This document shows positions 1-7,748 of a stretch of 24,130 nt of DNA, in pieces. Below the pieces are notes generated by a model. That model was not told the DNA's origin. It was given only the letters and a program-made list of their open reading frames with translations, and searched no databases. Where the stretch lies: assembly GCA_913020705.1 (NCBI GenBank), contig CAJWBY010000060.1, positions 1-24,130 on the forward strand, in the 5' to 3' direction. This stretch comes from an uncultured Colwellia sp. Lineage in GTDB: Bacteria > Pseudomonadota > Gammaproteobacteria > Enterobacterales > Alteromonadaceae. Numbering within the stretch: position 1 is the stretch's first letter; the number at the start of each line of letters is the position of its first letter. A program made the translations under genes and the position numbers.

Positions 1-4
1 AGCC

Positions 5-69
5 TTTCAGACATCAGCCTTCAGTTGAAGAGTTGTTGATAGGTTTTGTGTACTGGCTGATATCTGAAA
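5..69. repeat. Imperfect inverted repeat at left edge
   Basis: TTTCAGACATCAGCC at 5-19 is the reverse complement of GGCTGATATCTGAAA at 55-69 except at one position (14 of 15 pair), leaving a 35-nt loop. It lies just ahead of a terminator-like hairpin, so it may be the 3' end of a structured transcript or of a gene that begins outside the window. What it belongs to cannot be seen from here. Confidence 0.45.
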
Positions 70-81
70 ACCTTAACAAAA

Positions 82-105
82 CAGTCCTTACAAGACTGCT
101 TTTTT
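82..105 (+). terminator. Probable rho-independent terminator
   Basis: CAGTC (82-86) pairs with GACTG (94-98) around a 7-nt loop and is followed by C and then six T residues. It would end a plus-strand transcript entering from the left of the window. The stem is only 5 bp, so this is a weak to moderate call. Confidence 0.4.
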
Positions 106-521
106 GTTTCAATATTAGGTCAGCAGACTGGCAGGTAGTGAACATTGTACGAACACCTAATTTTCATAATCCTATAATGTAATATTTTAAATCACAGTGT
201 TATAACATTGGCTGATTAAATGAAATGTCTCTATCCTTATTATGATTAAGCTGAAAAAATAGTTATGTATTAACAATACCTAAACCACACACAATGTCTC
301 AAACTCTAAGATTAGGATTCATTTAGTTGTGTAGTGATAATAAAGTTAATTTATTTGTTAACACCTGATGCTTTAGTTTTTCATGTTTTCTAGGAAATCA
401 GAATTTTTATATCCAGAGATCATTGCTAGCACTCCCATTCAGGGGATAAAGCGACATACGATAAGGAAAAAACTACAACACCTAAGCCTAATAGTTAATT
501 CCTGTTTTGATTACTTGTGAA
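106..521. other. Gene-poor intergenic stretch
   Basis: No ORF with a credible start and ribosome binding site was found on either strand here, and no tRNA-like cloverleaf or repeat array. The stretch is AT-rich and probably lies between a plus-strand gene to the left of the window and the convergent minus-strand operon to its right. An open frame without a start covers 3-182, and its status is uncertain. Confidence 0.5.
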
Positions 522-562
522 TAAAAATTAAGGTAGCCAAACTAGAAGCTTAGCGCTACCTT
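522..562 (-). terminator. Terminator of the peptidase operon
   Basis: Read on the minus strand, AAGGTAGC (562-555) pairs perfectly with GCTACCTT (537-530) and is followed by AATTTTTATT. This gives an 8-bp stem and a T-rich tail starting about 20 nt after the stop codon of the S9 peptidase gene. The loop is 17 nt, longer than usual. Position and tail support termination of the three-gene minus-strand operon. Confidence 0.65.
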
Positions 563-582
563 ATTAATTTTATTGACTAAAA

Positions 583-3501
583 CTATTCACCGTTATCTGG
601 ATCAATGAAAAATTCTTGAGTGTATAACTTATTTTTAGCCATATCATAGATTTCAAGTGTCCAAGTACTCTTTTCTTCGATAGTACTAATAGATTTCAAA
701 AACAGCCAGTCACCAGAAGGTACTCCCCAATAAAGCTCATTGTCGATAGGTTCTTTACTTCCATCGGGTAAGGTTTTACTCCAACGAATTGCAATAGCGA
801 CTTGTTGTGCTTTATCGTTTACGCTGAATCCAGGTACATCAAGTTCAAAAGCGACACCAAATCGAGATGACTTTTTCTTGGTAAATGACACCGCGCTTCC
901 AGAGTGGGCTAATTCATATTTTCCATTGGTACCAAATTTACTACTTTCAATGTAATTAAAAGTACCCATTCTAAGATTTTCTATCGTAGTTTCAGTGTCT
1001 GTTAACTCGAAAACTTCGATAGCCATATCAGTTATTTTTTGCTGCTCATTGGTAGTAAGCTGACCTTCGAATAAAATCCATGCAATGGTTTCTCTTAGTT
1101 CCTTTTTTGCCTTCTTATGTTTTACTTCAGATTGTTTTAAATACGGCTTCAACGCCATTAACTCCAGACACTTATCGAAATTCTTGTATTTATCAGGGGC
1201 TATACAATAAAACCTTGCAAGTCGAAAATTATTACGTGGATTATCGTCCAATAGTTGAGCTTTTTCTAGATATTGGTGGGCTTTCCCCCAGTCTTTAGTA
1301 ACATGTTCCCCTTCCATATACATTCGTCCAAGACGTGTAAATGCATACTGGTGCTCTAATTTGGCACTCTTTTTATATAGTTCAACAGCCTTGCCTAAGT
1401 CTTTTACTAGTTCGTCCCCGCGATGGTAGTGTGCGCCAATATTAAACACAGACCTTGGATGATTATATTCTGCGGCTAAGTGATAATACTCTAGAGCTTT
1501 TTTCTTGTCGTCGGGTACTTGATTGTCAAAACTATATCCGTCAGCAATGATAGCAAAATCTTCCGCTATAGCTTCTTTTGCTGCCGCAGTAAGATTGTTA
1601 GGCTCAGGACGCTTAAGCCCTAATGTCCTAAGAATATAATCACTGGATATCGCAGATTGATGGCGATTACCAAACCAGTTGTAATGGCCATGACCTGTAT
1701 TGTCATAAAACATGGTATCAACATTATGCCCCTGGCGTTTCAACAGGTAATGTAAACGATTTGTATGTTCAAAATCGGCAACCTTGTCATTCCTACCAGC
1801 TAATAACATTAATGGGGTTTTAAGTTGCTCGAAAAGATAAATTGGCGATACGAGCCTTAAGTCATCGTGATATTCACCAACGGTTTTAGATACTCTTTTT
1901 CGATGCTCTTTCCCAGAACGATAATTGCTGGCATTGAACAAAAGGGGCAAATCGTAAACACCAAATGATCCAACAACACAATCATATTGTTCAGGATGCT
2001 TTATCGATAACATAACCGCTGAATATCCCCCGTAACTGCTGCCAATCGCACATGTATTTTCAAAATTATGCAGCTCCGTTACGTGATTTACCGCGGCAGT
2101 GATATCTTCTTCGATTAGACGACCAAACTCACCAACGCCCTGTGTCTGAAAAGCCTTTCCGAATCCAGCAGACCCACGAAAGTTAACGCGTAACACTGTA
2201 AAGCCACGACTAGCATAATACTGTACATTTTTATTAAATCGATCGCTTTCCTGAACTGCGATAGGTCCACCATGTGGCATCACGAGCAAGGTTTTATAAT
2301 CGTAACCTACAGGCATGGTAAGAAACGCTTCGATAACCGTACCATCGCTAGTCGTCACATTTAAATGTTGTGAAGGTGAAAATGATTTATCTTCAAGGTC
2401 TAGATGCGATACAAAAAGTCGATTCACGCTATTTTTTTGTTGATTGTAAAAAAAATATTCACCCGGTTCGTCTGAACCATTAACGTATATGAGTTTGAAA
2501 CGTTCATCGGCACTTTCATCGACAACATATGCCTCTTTATTTTCAAAGGATTTGTTCAAACGTTTAATAAATTGAGAATCATCGCTGTCAAAATAGAGAA
2601 ACTTAGTTAAGCCGTGCTGTAAATATGTTACGTAAACCAGTTTGCCTTGATCATCAAAGGCTGCAGATTTGAGATCATACTCAGGGTGTTGATATAAAAC
2701 TTCACCTAAAATCTTAGATTTAAAATCGTAAGCCCTCAATACCATTTTGTCGCTATTTTTATTGGTAAGTACGACTAATGAATTCGCATCAAAAAATCCG
2801 ACAGGTTCAATTTTATACCCGTAATCCTTAATTTTGAATATATTCGTCCAATCTCCTCCCGTATCAGGAATATATTTAACAATAATAGATTTTTCTTTTT
2901 TCTTATATTCTGTTGTTAAAATTCGTTTGTATTGCTCATCATAAAAATAATTACTGACGTTTTTTGGGTCATGCTTTATCTTAAAAGCATCACTAAAATC
3001 ATCATTAATCAAATCTACAATATTAATTCTATATAGATCGTAATAATAGTCGCGGGTATCCGACCGAGATTTTTTACGCTTTGCAAATAATAATTGATTT
3101 TCGAATCCCGTCAGCGAGTCGAGCAAATACCCCTTTGATTTCATAAGCTTGACATCGACATCATTATTTTTATTGACACTACCTATCAAGGATATACGTT
3201 GATTGCGATAAATAACCGAAAAATAAAGCTGGCTGGAATTTAACCATTGATAGGTATCAAGTTTGCTATCTAAACCCAAGTCCACTCTTGATAAAAATTT
3301 ATTACGGTGGGGATCAATCAGGTTGATGTAATGGCCTTTATCACTGCGATAGTATGCTGTAAGGAATTTTCCATCCGGACTTAGCCTCAGCATTGAGTTA
3401 TCAGGTGTTGCGTATAATTTGCTAGCGATAATAGGCTCTGCATTACCCCAAAAAGAACACATCAGGCAAATCAAAGTAATGGCTAAATTAATTTTTTTCA
3501 T
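583..3501 (-). CDS. Secreted S9-family serine peptidase fused to Sel1 repeats
   Basis: This 972-residue protein starts with a signal peptide (about 1-21) and should act in the periplasm or at the outer membrane. Residues about 30-370 look like the beta-propeller of prolyl-oligopeptidase-family enzymes. Residues about 375-630 are the alpha/beta-hydrolase catalytic domain: nucleophile Ser489 in GSSYG, Asp572 in GRNDKV, His604 in TGHGH, and the HGGP oxyanion motif near 410. This matches the S9C (acylaminoacyl/dipeptidyl peptidase) type. Unusually, Sel1-like helical repeats follow (about 645-770), then a beta-rich C-terminal domain (about 850-972) resembling DUF3859. AGGATAAG precedes the ATG by about 6 nt. 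The start lies inside the end of the upstream lipoprotein gene (14-nt overlap), implying translational coupling. Peptidase activity is well supported; the substrate is unknown. Confidence 0.9.
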   Translation of the reverse strand: MKKINLAITLICLMCSFWGNAEPIIASKLYATPDNSMLRLSPDGKFLTAYYRSDKGHYINLIDPHRNKFLSRVDLGLDSKLDTYQWLNSSQLYFSVIYRNQRISLIGSVNKNNDVDVKLMKSKGYLLDSLTGFENQLLFAKRKKSRSDTRDYYYDLYRINIVDLINDDFSDAFKIKHDPKNVSNYFYDEQYKRILTTEYKKKEKSIIVKYIPDTGGDWTNIFKIKDYGYKIEPVGFFDANSLVVLTNKNSDKMVLRAYDFKSKILGEVLYQHPEYDLKSAAFDDQGKLVYVTYLQHGLTKFLYFDSDDSQFIKRLNKSFENKEAYVVDESADERFKLIYVNGSDEPGEYFFYNQQKNSVNRLFVSHLDLEDKSFSPSQHLNVTTSDGTVIEAFLTMPVGYDYKTLLVMPHGGPIAVQESDRFNKNVQYYASRGFTVLRVNFRGSAGFGKAFQTQGVGEFGRLIEEDITAAVNHVTELHNFENTCAIGSSYGGYSAVMLSIKHPEQYDCVVGSFGVYDLPLLFNASNYRSGKEHRKRVSKTVGEYHDDLRLVSPIYLFEQLKTPLMLLAGRNDKVADFEHTNRLHYLLKRQGHNVDTMFYDNTGHGHYNWFGNRHQSAISSDYILRTLGLKRPEPNNLTAAAKEAIAEDFAIIADGYSFDNQVPDDKKKALEYYHLAAEYNHPRSVFNIGAHYHRGDELVKDLGKAVELYKKSAKLEHQYAFTRLGRMYMEGEHVTKDWGKAHQYLEKAQLLDDNPRNNFRLARFYCIAPDKYKNFDKCLELMALKPYLKQSEVKHKKAKKELRETIAWILFEGQLTTNEQQKITDMAIEVFELTDTETTIENLRMGTFNYIESSKFGTNGKYELAHSGSAVSFTKKKSSRFGVAFELDVPGFSVNDKAQQVAIAIRWSKTLPDGSKEPIDNELYWGVPSGDWLFLKSISTIEEKSTWTLEIYDMAKNKLYTQEFFIDPDNGE

Positions 3502-4045
3502 CGTACTTATCCTTGCTCAAAGTAGAAATAAAATCAAAAAAAGCATCTTCTCCTGGCCCACCATATTTTAGCTTTCGATTAGTTAAAATCGCTGAAAATT
3601 CCTTCTCTAGAAATTGCAGAGCTTCAGAAGAACGATTGACTAGCTCCGCGCTACTGTAAAAAGCATTTTGACTCGTATTGAGCTCTAGATGACCTACGTA
3701 ATTGATTTGTCCAGGAACGACGCTAAATTTCCAGTTTTCTTCATCTTCAAGTGAAATGTAGCGGTAGTTACCAAGCTGCACTCGTTCAACTGCATAGTTT
3801 CCGGCACTCAGATCTATAAGAAGGTAATTGGTCCCTTCTTTTAAGTCTTTCGCGGTAAGTTGAATATCCGTTGGACCAGATATTTCGATAAACTTCATAT
3901 TTCTATTGGTCTCAATACCCAACAATAAAAACCCGGAATTTGGATCCAGCAATTTATCTTCATTCTTTGCTATTGTCGTTACCTTTGTAGATTGGCACGA
4001 ACAAAGACTCACCAACAGTAAGGTCGCTAATAATATGCGCATCAT
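3488..4045 (-). CDS. Small putative lipoprotein
   Basis: The 185-residue product begins MMRILLATLLLVSLCSCQS, a short charged start, a hydrophobic core and a lipobox-like LCSC with Cys17 as the probable lipidated residue, so it is predicted to be a membrane-anchored lipoprotein. The body is beta-rich (GFLLLGIE, YLLIDLSAGNYAVERV, INYVGHLEL), in the style of DUF2846-like lipoproteins, but I do not recognise the family firmly. A strong purine-rich ribosome binding site (GAAGGAG) lies 5-8 nt before the tandem ATG codons. The 3' end overlaps the S9 peptidase gene by 14 nt, so the two are probably translated together. It lies 61 nt downstream of the transglutaminase-like gene and likely shares its transcript. 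Function unknown. Confidence 0.8.
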   Translation of the reverse strand: MMRILLATLLLVSLCSCQSTKVTTIAKNEDKLLDPNSGFLLLGIETNRNMKFIEISGPTDIQLTAKDLKEGTNYLLIDLSAGNYAVERVQLGNYRYISLEDEENWKFSVVPGQINYVGHLELNTSQNAFYSSAELVNRSSEALQFLEKEFSAILTNRKLKYGGPGEDAFFDFISTLSKDKYDEKN

Positions 4046-4062
4046 CCCTTCTCCTTCTTATT

Positions 4063-4086
4063 ATTTTTATTTTTATTTTTATTTTT
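4063..4086. repeat. Hexanucleotide microsatellite (ATTTTT)4
   Basis: Four perfect tandem copies of ATTTTT, flanked by partial copies, lie between the transglutaminase-like gene and the lipoprotein gene. On the minus strand the repeat is A-rich and ends about 10 nt upstream of the lipoprotein gene's Shine-Dalgarno sequence. Copy-number change would alter the A-rich leader rather than the reading frame. Confidence 0.8.
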
Positions 4087-4106
4087 TTGATTTCATTCCG
4101 GGGCTA

Positions 4107-7097
4107 TTACTCCCCCTTACTTAATTCCCAAAGCGCTTTTAATTTATCAATAAATAATATATCCCCTTTCTTGATCGAAGAGACAAATAGTTCAAAGTTA
4201 GAATCATCAAACCTAATAATGGTAATTATGGTGTCTTCATCTTTTTTATCCGCATGTTTTACCTTAATATTTTTGATGTCTTTAAATGCGGCTTTTTCAA
4301 TTTGAAGACTGTCATTGTCATCTTGCCAATATGAAAAAACATGCTCATCCGTAAAGCCATTTCCGTCATCGCGAATGCTTAGAAAACCATCACTGTAAAA
4401 ATAATGTATCGTTTCATTCGCAGACACAACGTCCTGTCGATAAAGGTACTTCATGTCATGTTGCATAATATCATTCTGCGAAACAACTGAATCGCTAGGA
4501 ATGAGAGGTGTTTCTTGAGCAATAACAAAACCTAACAATGGTAGGTATAAGATGATGGCAACAATGCTTTGAATGTTCCATTTAGAGTTATAGCGACTAG
4601 CGTCACTATCTTGAGCGTTAATTTTATTTATGTAATTCACAAATGGAATAAAAAGCAAAGGTAATAACAAGATAAGTAAACTTAATGCTGCATATTCTAG
4701 GTAATTTCCTGTCACTGACAATACAAAATAAACCAGCGCAAAAAGAGCAGCAACAACAGGAATCATGACTTTGTTTTTATCGAAACGCTCAACACTGTCT
4801 TTTTTTAATACTGAAAATAGAGGATAAAACCAAAAGATACCAAAAATAGCGCGTGCTATTGGCATTAACTCACTTTGTTGCTTTTCCTTTATCGTTTTCC
4901 AATTTCTGTACATCCAATAAGCCGTGTAGCCTCCCATTGTAAATAACGACAAAACTAAAAACTTAACTATGGTTACAGGAAAAAAATGACTTTCAGTGAA
5001 CTCAGGGCGACCACTCGATTCTATTCGCCAGCTTACTATAAGCGTAAGAAAGGCAATAACATAAAGCAAAACAACTTTCATCACCCAATTATCTAAAAAG
5101 TCGTCTTTAAAGTCATCGACCTTATTTTTGTCCTCCGCATATTTAATAATACCGTAATAAGCTTTTTTTCTTAATAAATCTCTTGCGGTAAGATAATTAT
5201 CAATTTTATTTGCTGGAATATGATCAGTTTTGGAACGATATTCATAGGTTAGGCTTAAGGTATCATCCGCGAAATTTACCTTACGTTCAAAAAAGAAAAA
5301 GTCGTTGTCTTCAACAAACGTTTCATTGCCGAAATGCCAACCACTTTCTTTAAAAGTAATCGTGGTTTTATTAATAATATTATTGGGATAGTCGAACCAT
5401 AGCGGTACATTTCTTTTTTGTTGCTTAGGTTTATAAACCGCATTTCTAATATTTGAAGGATAAAAATCACTTTCGTAATCTACATCACCTTTTGTCCAAA
5501 ATTCATTAATAGAGTAGTTTTCTGTTAATGTTAAAACACCTGATATTGTATCGGTTGATATATCAATTGGAGCAATTGAGGTTAATTTAGGGTAAGTGCG
5601 TTGGTAAAATACTTTGAAGTCTTGAGTCAGCTTCTTCTTACCATCGCGTTCTATTCTGCCTCGTTGCTGCTGTGCTTTATCCCCTAAATATTTACTCTCC
5701 ACACTATATAAAGTTGCTTCTTCAATGCTTTCTGGAATAGTGAAAATTTCTTCAACATGTGTATAAGTATTTTGATCGTTACTTGCCATAGACGTTAAAG
5801 CTGTTTCACCCGATTTAACAACCAAAGCATACCCATAATCAGGCTGAAAAAGGTGATCTAACTGCCCTTCTTGATAACTTAATGTTGGATCTAACCAAAT
5901 ACGTTCACCATTAAATTGCAGTGTTACAATAACGTGATTAAATAAATTAACCGCAGGTAACTTCTCAGCCAGTAATTTGGTATCTTCTGTATCAACTAAG
6001 GCTGGGAAAGCTTCAATATCCAGTGCTTTTAGCAGCGCAATGAACAACAAGGCTTTGTCTTTACAATCTCCGTATCTTAACGCTAAGGTTTCATGGGCAG
6101 GAGTGGGTAAATGTGAATTAACCCCCATTTCCAAGCCAACGTAACGTATGTTGTCTTGAGTATATTTTAATGCGGCAGTAATTTGCTCCGCTTGGCTAGC
6201 GCTTTGTTGTTTAATCTCATTGGCGAGTTCAACAATACTGTCATGCAGTTCGCTAGATGAATATAAGGTTTCGGCCCAAACAACGACATCTTCCCAGTTT
6301 TTACTTTCGCTAAATGATATTGAACCATAAGGCTCATACCAACCTGGTACTTCACCTGCTGTTGAAAGTGTTTCAGTATTATTCATGTGCACTTGGTATT
6401 CTGTAAACTCACCTAATTTTCGCTCTTTAATGTCAGGAGATATATTACGCGTGCTTAAGAATAGAGGCGCTTTTTTTCCCCAAAGTACTCGCACAAATTG
6501 ATCCCTTACTGGGACACTCCAATTCAACGAACGACTGTAAGCAAAAATTCCTTTATAAACTGGGTTTTTACCATAAAGTGTAAAGCTATAATCTATGGTG
6601 TCGCCTATTTGAATATCATCTATAAGAATATTAAGCGTTAAAGAGCCATTATAAATTTGGTTTTCTAATTCAGTTTCACGGTTTAATAATAATATTTTTG
6701 CGCTCGACAGTTTATCAATACGCTCGCCTTTTCGAACGATGAACAAAGTATTCAGTGCCAGCTTTTGATAAGAAGGGTCAAAATCGAGATTTATTTGTGA
6801 GGTATAATCAACGCCAGCTTGATTCGCAACTGTTTCAACATATCGAGAATATGACACTATTTTTTCGGACGCTGACACTTTTCGTTGTGAGTCAAGTAAT
6901 TGATAAAATACGCCGTCGTTGATTTCGTCAACGGGAATATCTTCTGTCAGTGTAATGTCACGAATTTCGACCCAAGTTGGAGCGGCTTCGATGTGAATAT
7001 CATCATATTTTTCAGCGTGAATAAAACCGCTTAACAACAGGAGGAGAGTGGTAATAACACTTACTTTTATACGAGGTAAACAATTGAAAATTTGCAA
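4107..7097 (-). CDS. DUF3857 / transglutaminase-like membrane protein
   Basis: The protein is large, exported and membrane-anchored. The N-terminal half (about 30-270) matches the DUF3857 domain, followed by a transglutaminase-like cysteine-protease fold with a Cys-His-Asp triad: Cys345 in YGDCKDK, His388 in NHVIV, Asp403 in WLDPT. About six membrane segments lie between residues 670 and 860, including a YWMYRNW stretch like DUF4234 proteins, and a soluble tail follows. I chose a TTG start at 7097: AAAGGA precedes it by 6 nt and it leaves a normal signal peptide ending near SGFIHA, giving 996 residues. A GTG at 7193 would add 32 residues ahead of the signal peptide and looks less likely. It leads the operon with the lipoprotein and S9 peptidase genes. 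A proteolytic or cross-linking role in the envelope is inferred; the substrate is unknown. Confidence 0.85.
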   Translation of the reverse strand: MQIFNCLPRIKVSVITTLLLLLSGFIHAEKYDDIHIEAAPTWVEIRDITLTEDIPVDEINDGVFYQLLDSQRKVSASEKIVSYSRYVETVANQAGVDYTSQINLDFDPSYQKLALNTLFIVRKGERIDKLSSAKILLLNRETELENQIYNGSLTLNILIDDIQIGDTIDYSFTLYGKNPVYKGIFAYSRSLNWSVPVRDQFVRVLWGKKAPLFLSTRNISPDIKERKLGEFTEYQVHMNNTETLSTAGEVPGWYEPYGSISFSESKNWEDVVVWAETLYSSSELHDSIVELANEIKQQSASQAEQITAALKYTQDNIRYVGLEMGVNSHLPTPAHETLALRYGDCKDKALLFIALLKALDIEAFPALVDTEDTKLLAEKLPAVNLFNHVIVTLQFNGERIWLDPTLSYQEGQLDHLFQPDYGYALVVKSGETALTSMASNDQNTYTHVEEIFTIPESIEEATLYSVESKYLGDKAQQQRGRIERDGKKKLTQDFKVFYQRTYPKLTSIAPIDISTDTISGVLTLTENYSINEFWTKGDVDYESDFYPSNIRNAVYKPKQQKRNVPLWFDYPNNIINKTTITFKESGWHFGNETFVEDNDFFFFERKVNFADDTLSLTYEYRSKTDHIPANKIDNYLTARDLLRKKAYYGIIKYAEDKNKVDDFKDDFLDNWVMKVVLLYVIAFLTLIVSWRIESSGRPEFTESHFFPVTIVKFLVLSLFTMGGYTAYWMYRNWKTIKEKQQSELMPIARAIFGIFWFYPLFSVLKKDSVERFDKNKVMIPVVAALFALVYFVLSVTGNYLEYAALSLLILLLPLLFIPFVNYINKINAQDSDASRYNSKWNIQSIVAIILYLPLLGFVIAQETPLIPSDSVVSQNDIMQHDMKYLYRQDVVSANETIHYFYSDGFLSIRDDGNGFTDEHVFSYWQDDNDSLQIEKAAFKDIKNIKVKHADKKDEDTIITIIRFDDSNFELFVSSIKKGDILFIDKLKALWELSKGE

Positions 7098-7234
7098 AAA
7101 AAATCCTTTTATTTTTATTATCTTGTTAGTTTGCCTGTAAAGCGGACAATATAGCAACATTTTTAAACCTATAAATCTACTTTGATAAATCACTATTCAC
7201 CTGAGTAAAAAACAAAGTGAGAAAAAGTTTTTCT

Positions 7235-7243
7235 TGGTATAAT
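7235..7243 (+). promoter_or_regulatory. Extended -10 promoter for the CWC gene
   Basis: TGGTATAAT is a perfect extended -10 element (TG-N-TATAAT) placed about 44 nt before the ATG at 7287. No good -35 is visible, which is normal for extended -10 promoters. It sits in the divergent gap between the transglutaminase-like gene and the CWC gene. Confidence 0.55.
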
Positions 7244-7286
7244 TATCAAATCTCATTCACGGTAGATGATTAAAGAGTATATTCAA

Positions 7287-7502
7287 ATGTCTATAAACCT
7301 AGAAGCTGTCCACTGCCCTCTTTGCCAGCAAAATAACCGTTGTGATGTTGCTTCACCGCAAGGTTGTTGGTGCTTGCTAGAAAAAGTTCCTAACGCATTA
7401 ATACAACAAATTCCTGATGACAAAAAAAGCCAAAGCTGTATTTGTCAGGCGTGCATTCAAAAATTCAATTTAGCTAAAGAAGATAAGTTCACCGCACTTT
7501 AA
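7287..7502 (+). CDS. Cysteine-rich CWC family protein
   Basis: This 71-residue protein carries the CPLCQQNNRC ... CWC pattern followed by CICQAC. That spacing defines the cysteine-rich CWC family (Pfam Cys_rich_CWC), small presumed metal-binding proteins of unknown function. I prefer the ATG at 7287 (MSINLEAVHCPLC) because AAAGAG lies 9 nt upstream and family members begin close to the first CPxC. An in-frame ATG at 7266 adds seven residues and has no better ribosome binding site. The gene is divergent from the transglutaminase-like operon and has its own extended -10 promoter. In other bacteria this family often precedes a pseudouridine synthase gene; here it is instead followed by a short ORF remnant. 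Confidence 0.85.
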   Translation: MSINLEAVHCPLCQQNNRCDVASPQGCWCLLEKVPNALIQQIPDDKKSQSCICQACIQKFNLAKEDKFTAL

Positions 7503-7556
7503 GCCGTTTTATTAGCACGCATTTTCACCTTTTTAAGGATAGTTTTAGTTTACATA

Positions 7557-7661
7557 GTGGAAAGGACATGGCGTTATCACATTGTTGAATATGATTCGAC
7601 AACAAGTGAAGTCATTGAAAACTTCGCCAAAGTTGAAAAGCAAATAGATCGAAGCAAGTAA
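7557..7661 (+). CDS. Short ORF or gene remnant, 34 residues
   Basis: The frame from a GTG at 7557 reads VERTWRYHIVEYDSTTSEVI and on to KVEKQIDRSK before TAA. Its composition looks like real protein, charged with no low-complexity runs. The frame stays open upstream back to the CWC stop codon at 7500-7502. No proper Shine-Dalgarno lies before the GTG (AAGGA is about 17 nt away). It could be a tiny protein, the 3' remnant of a decayed gene, or chance. I do not recognise a family. Confidence 0.3.
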   Translation: MERTWRYHIVEYDSTTSEVIENFAKVEKQIDRSK

Positions 7662-7748
7662 AAAAATTATCAGGTAGAACTATCAACATACAAACAAACC
7701 TGTGTTAGCATCGGCATCAATCTAATCAAGTCACAAAAAATTAACAGT

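Noticed and set aside
3..182. Open frame without a start at the window edge, reading RHQPSVEELLIGFVYWLISE and on
   Set aside because: It could be the 3' end of a gene, but it runs through the terminator-like hairpin and its second half looks unlike protein. Without upstream sequence it cannot be supported.
7567..7584. ATG with a good AAAGGA ribosome binding site encoding MALSHC
   Set aside because: Only six codons; no support for a functional peptide. Noted because it overlaps the longer protein-like frame at 7557-7661.
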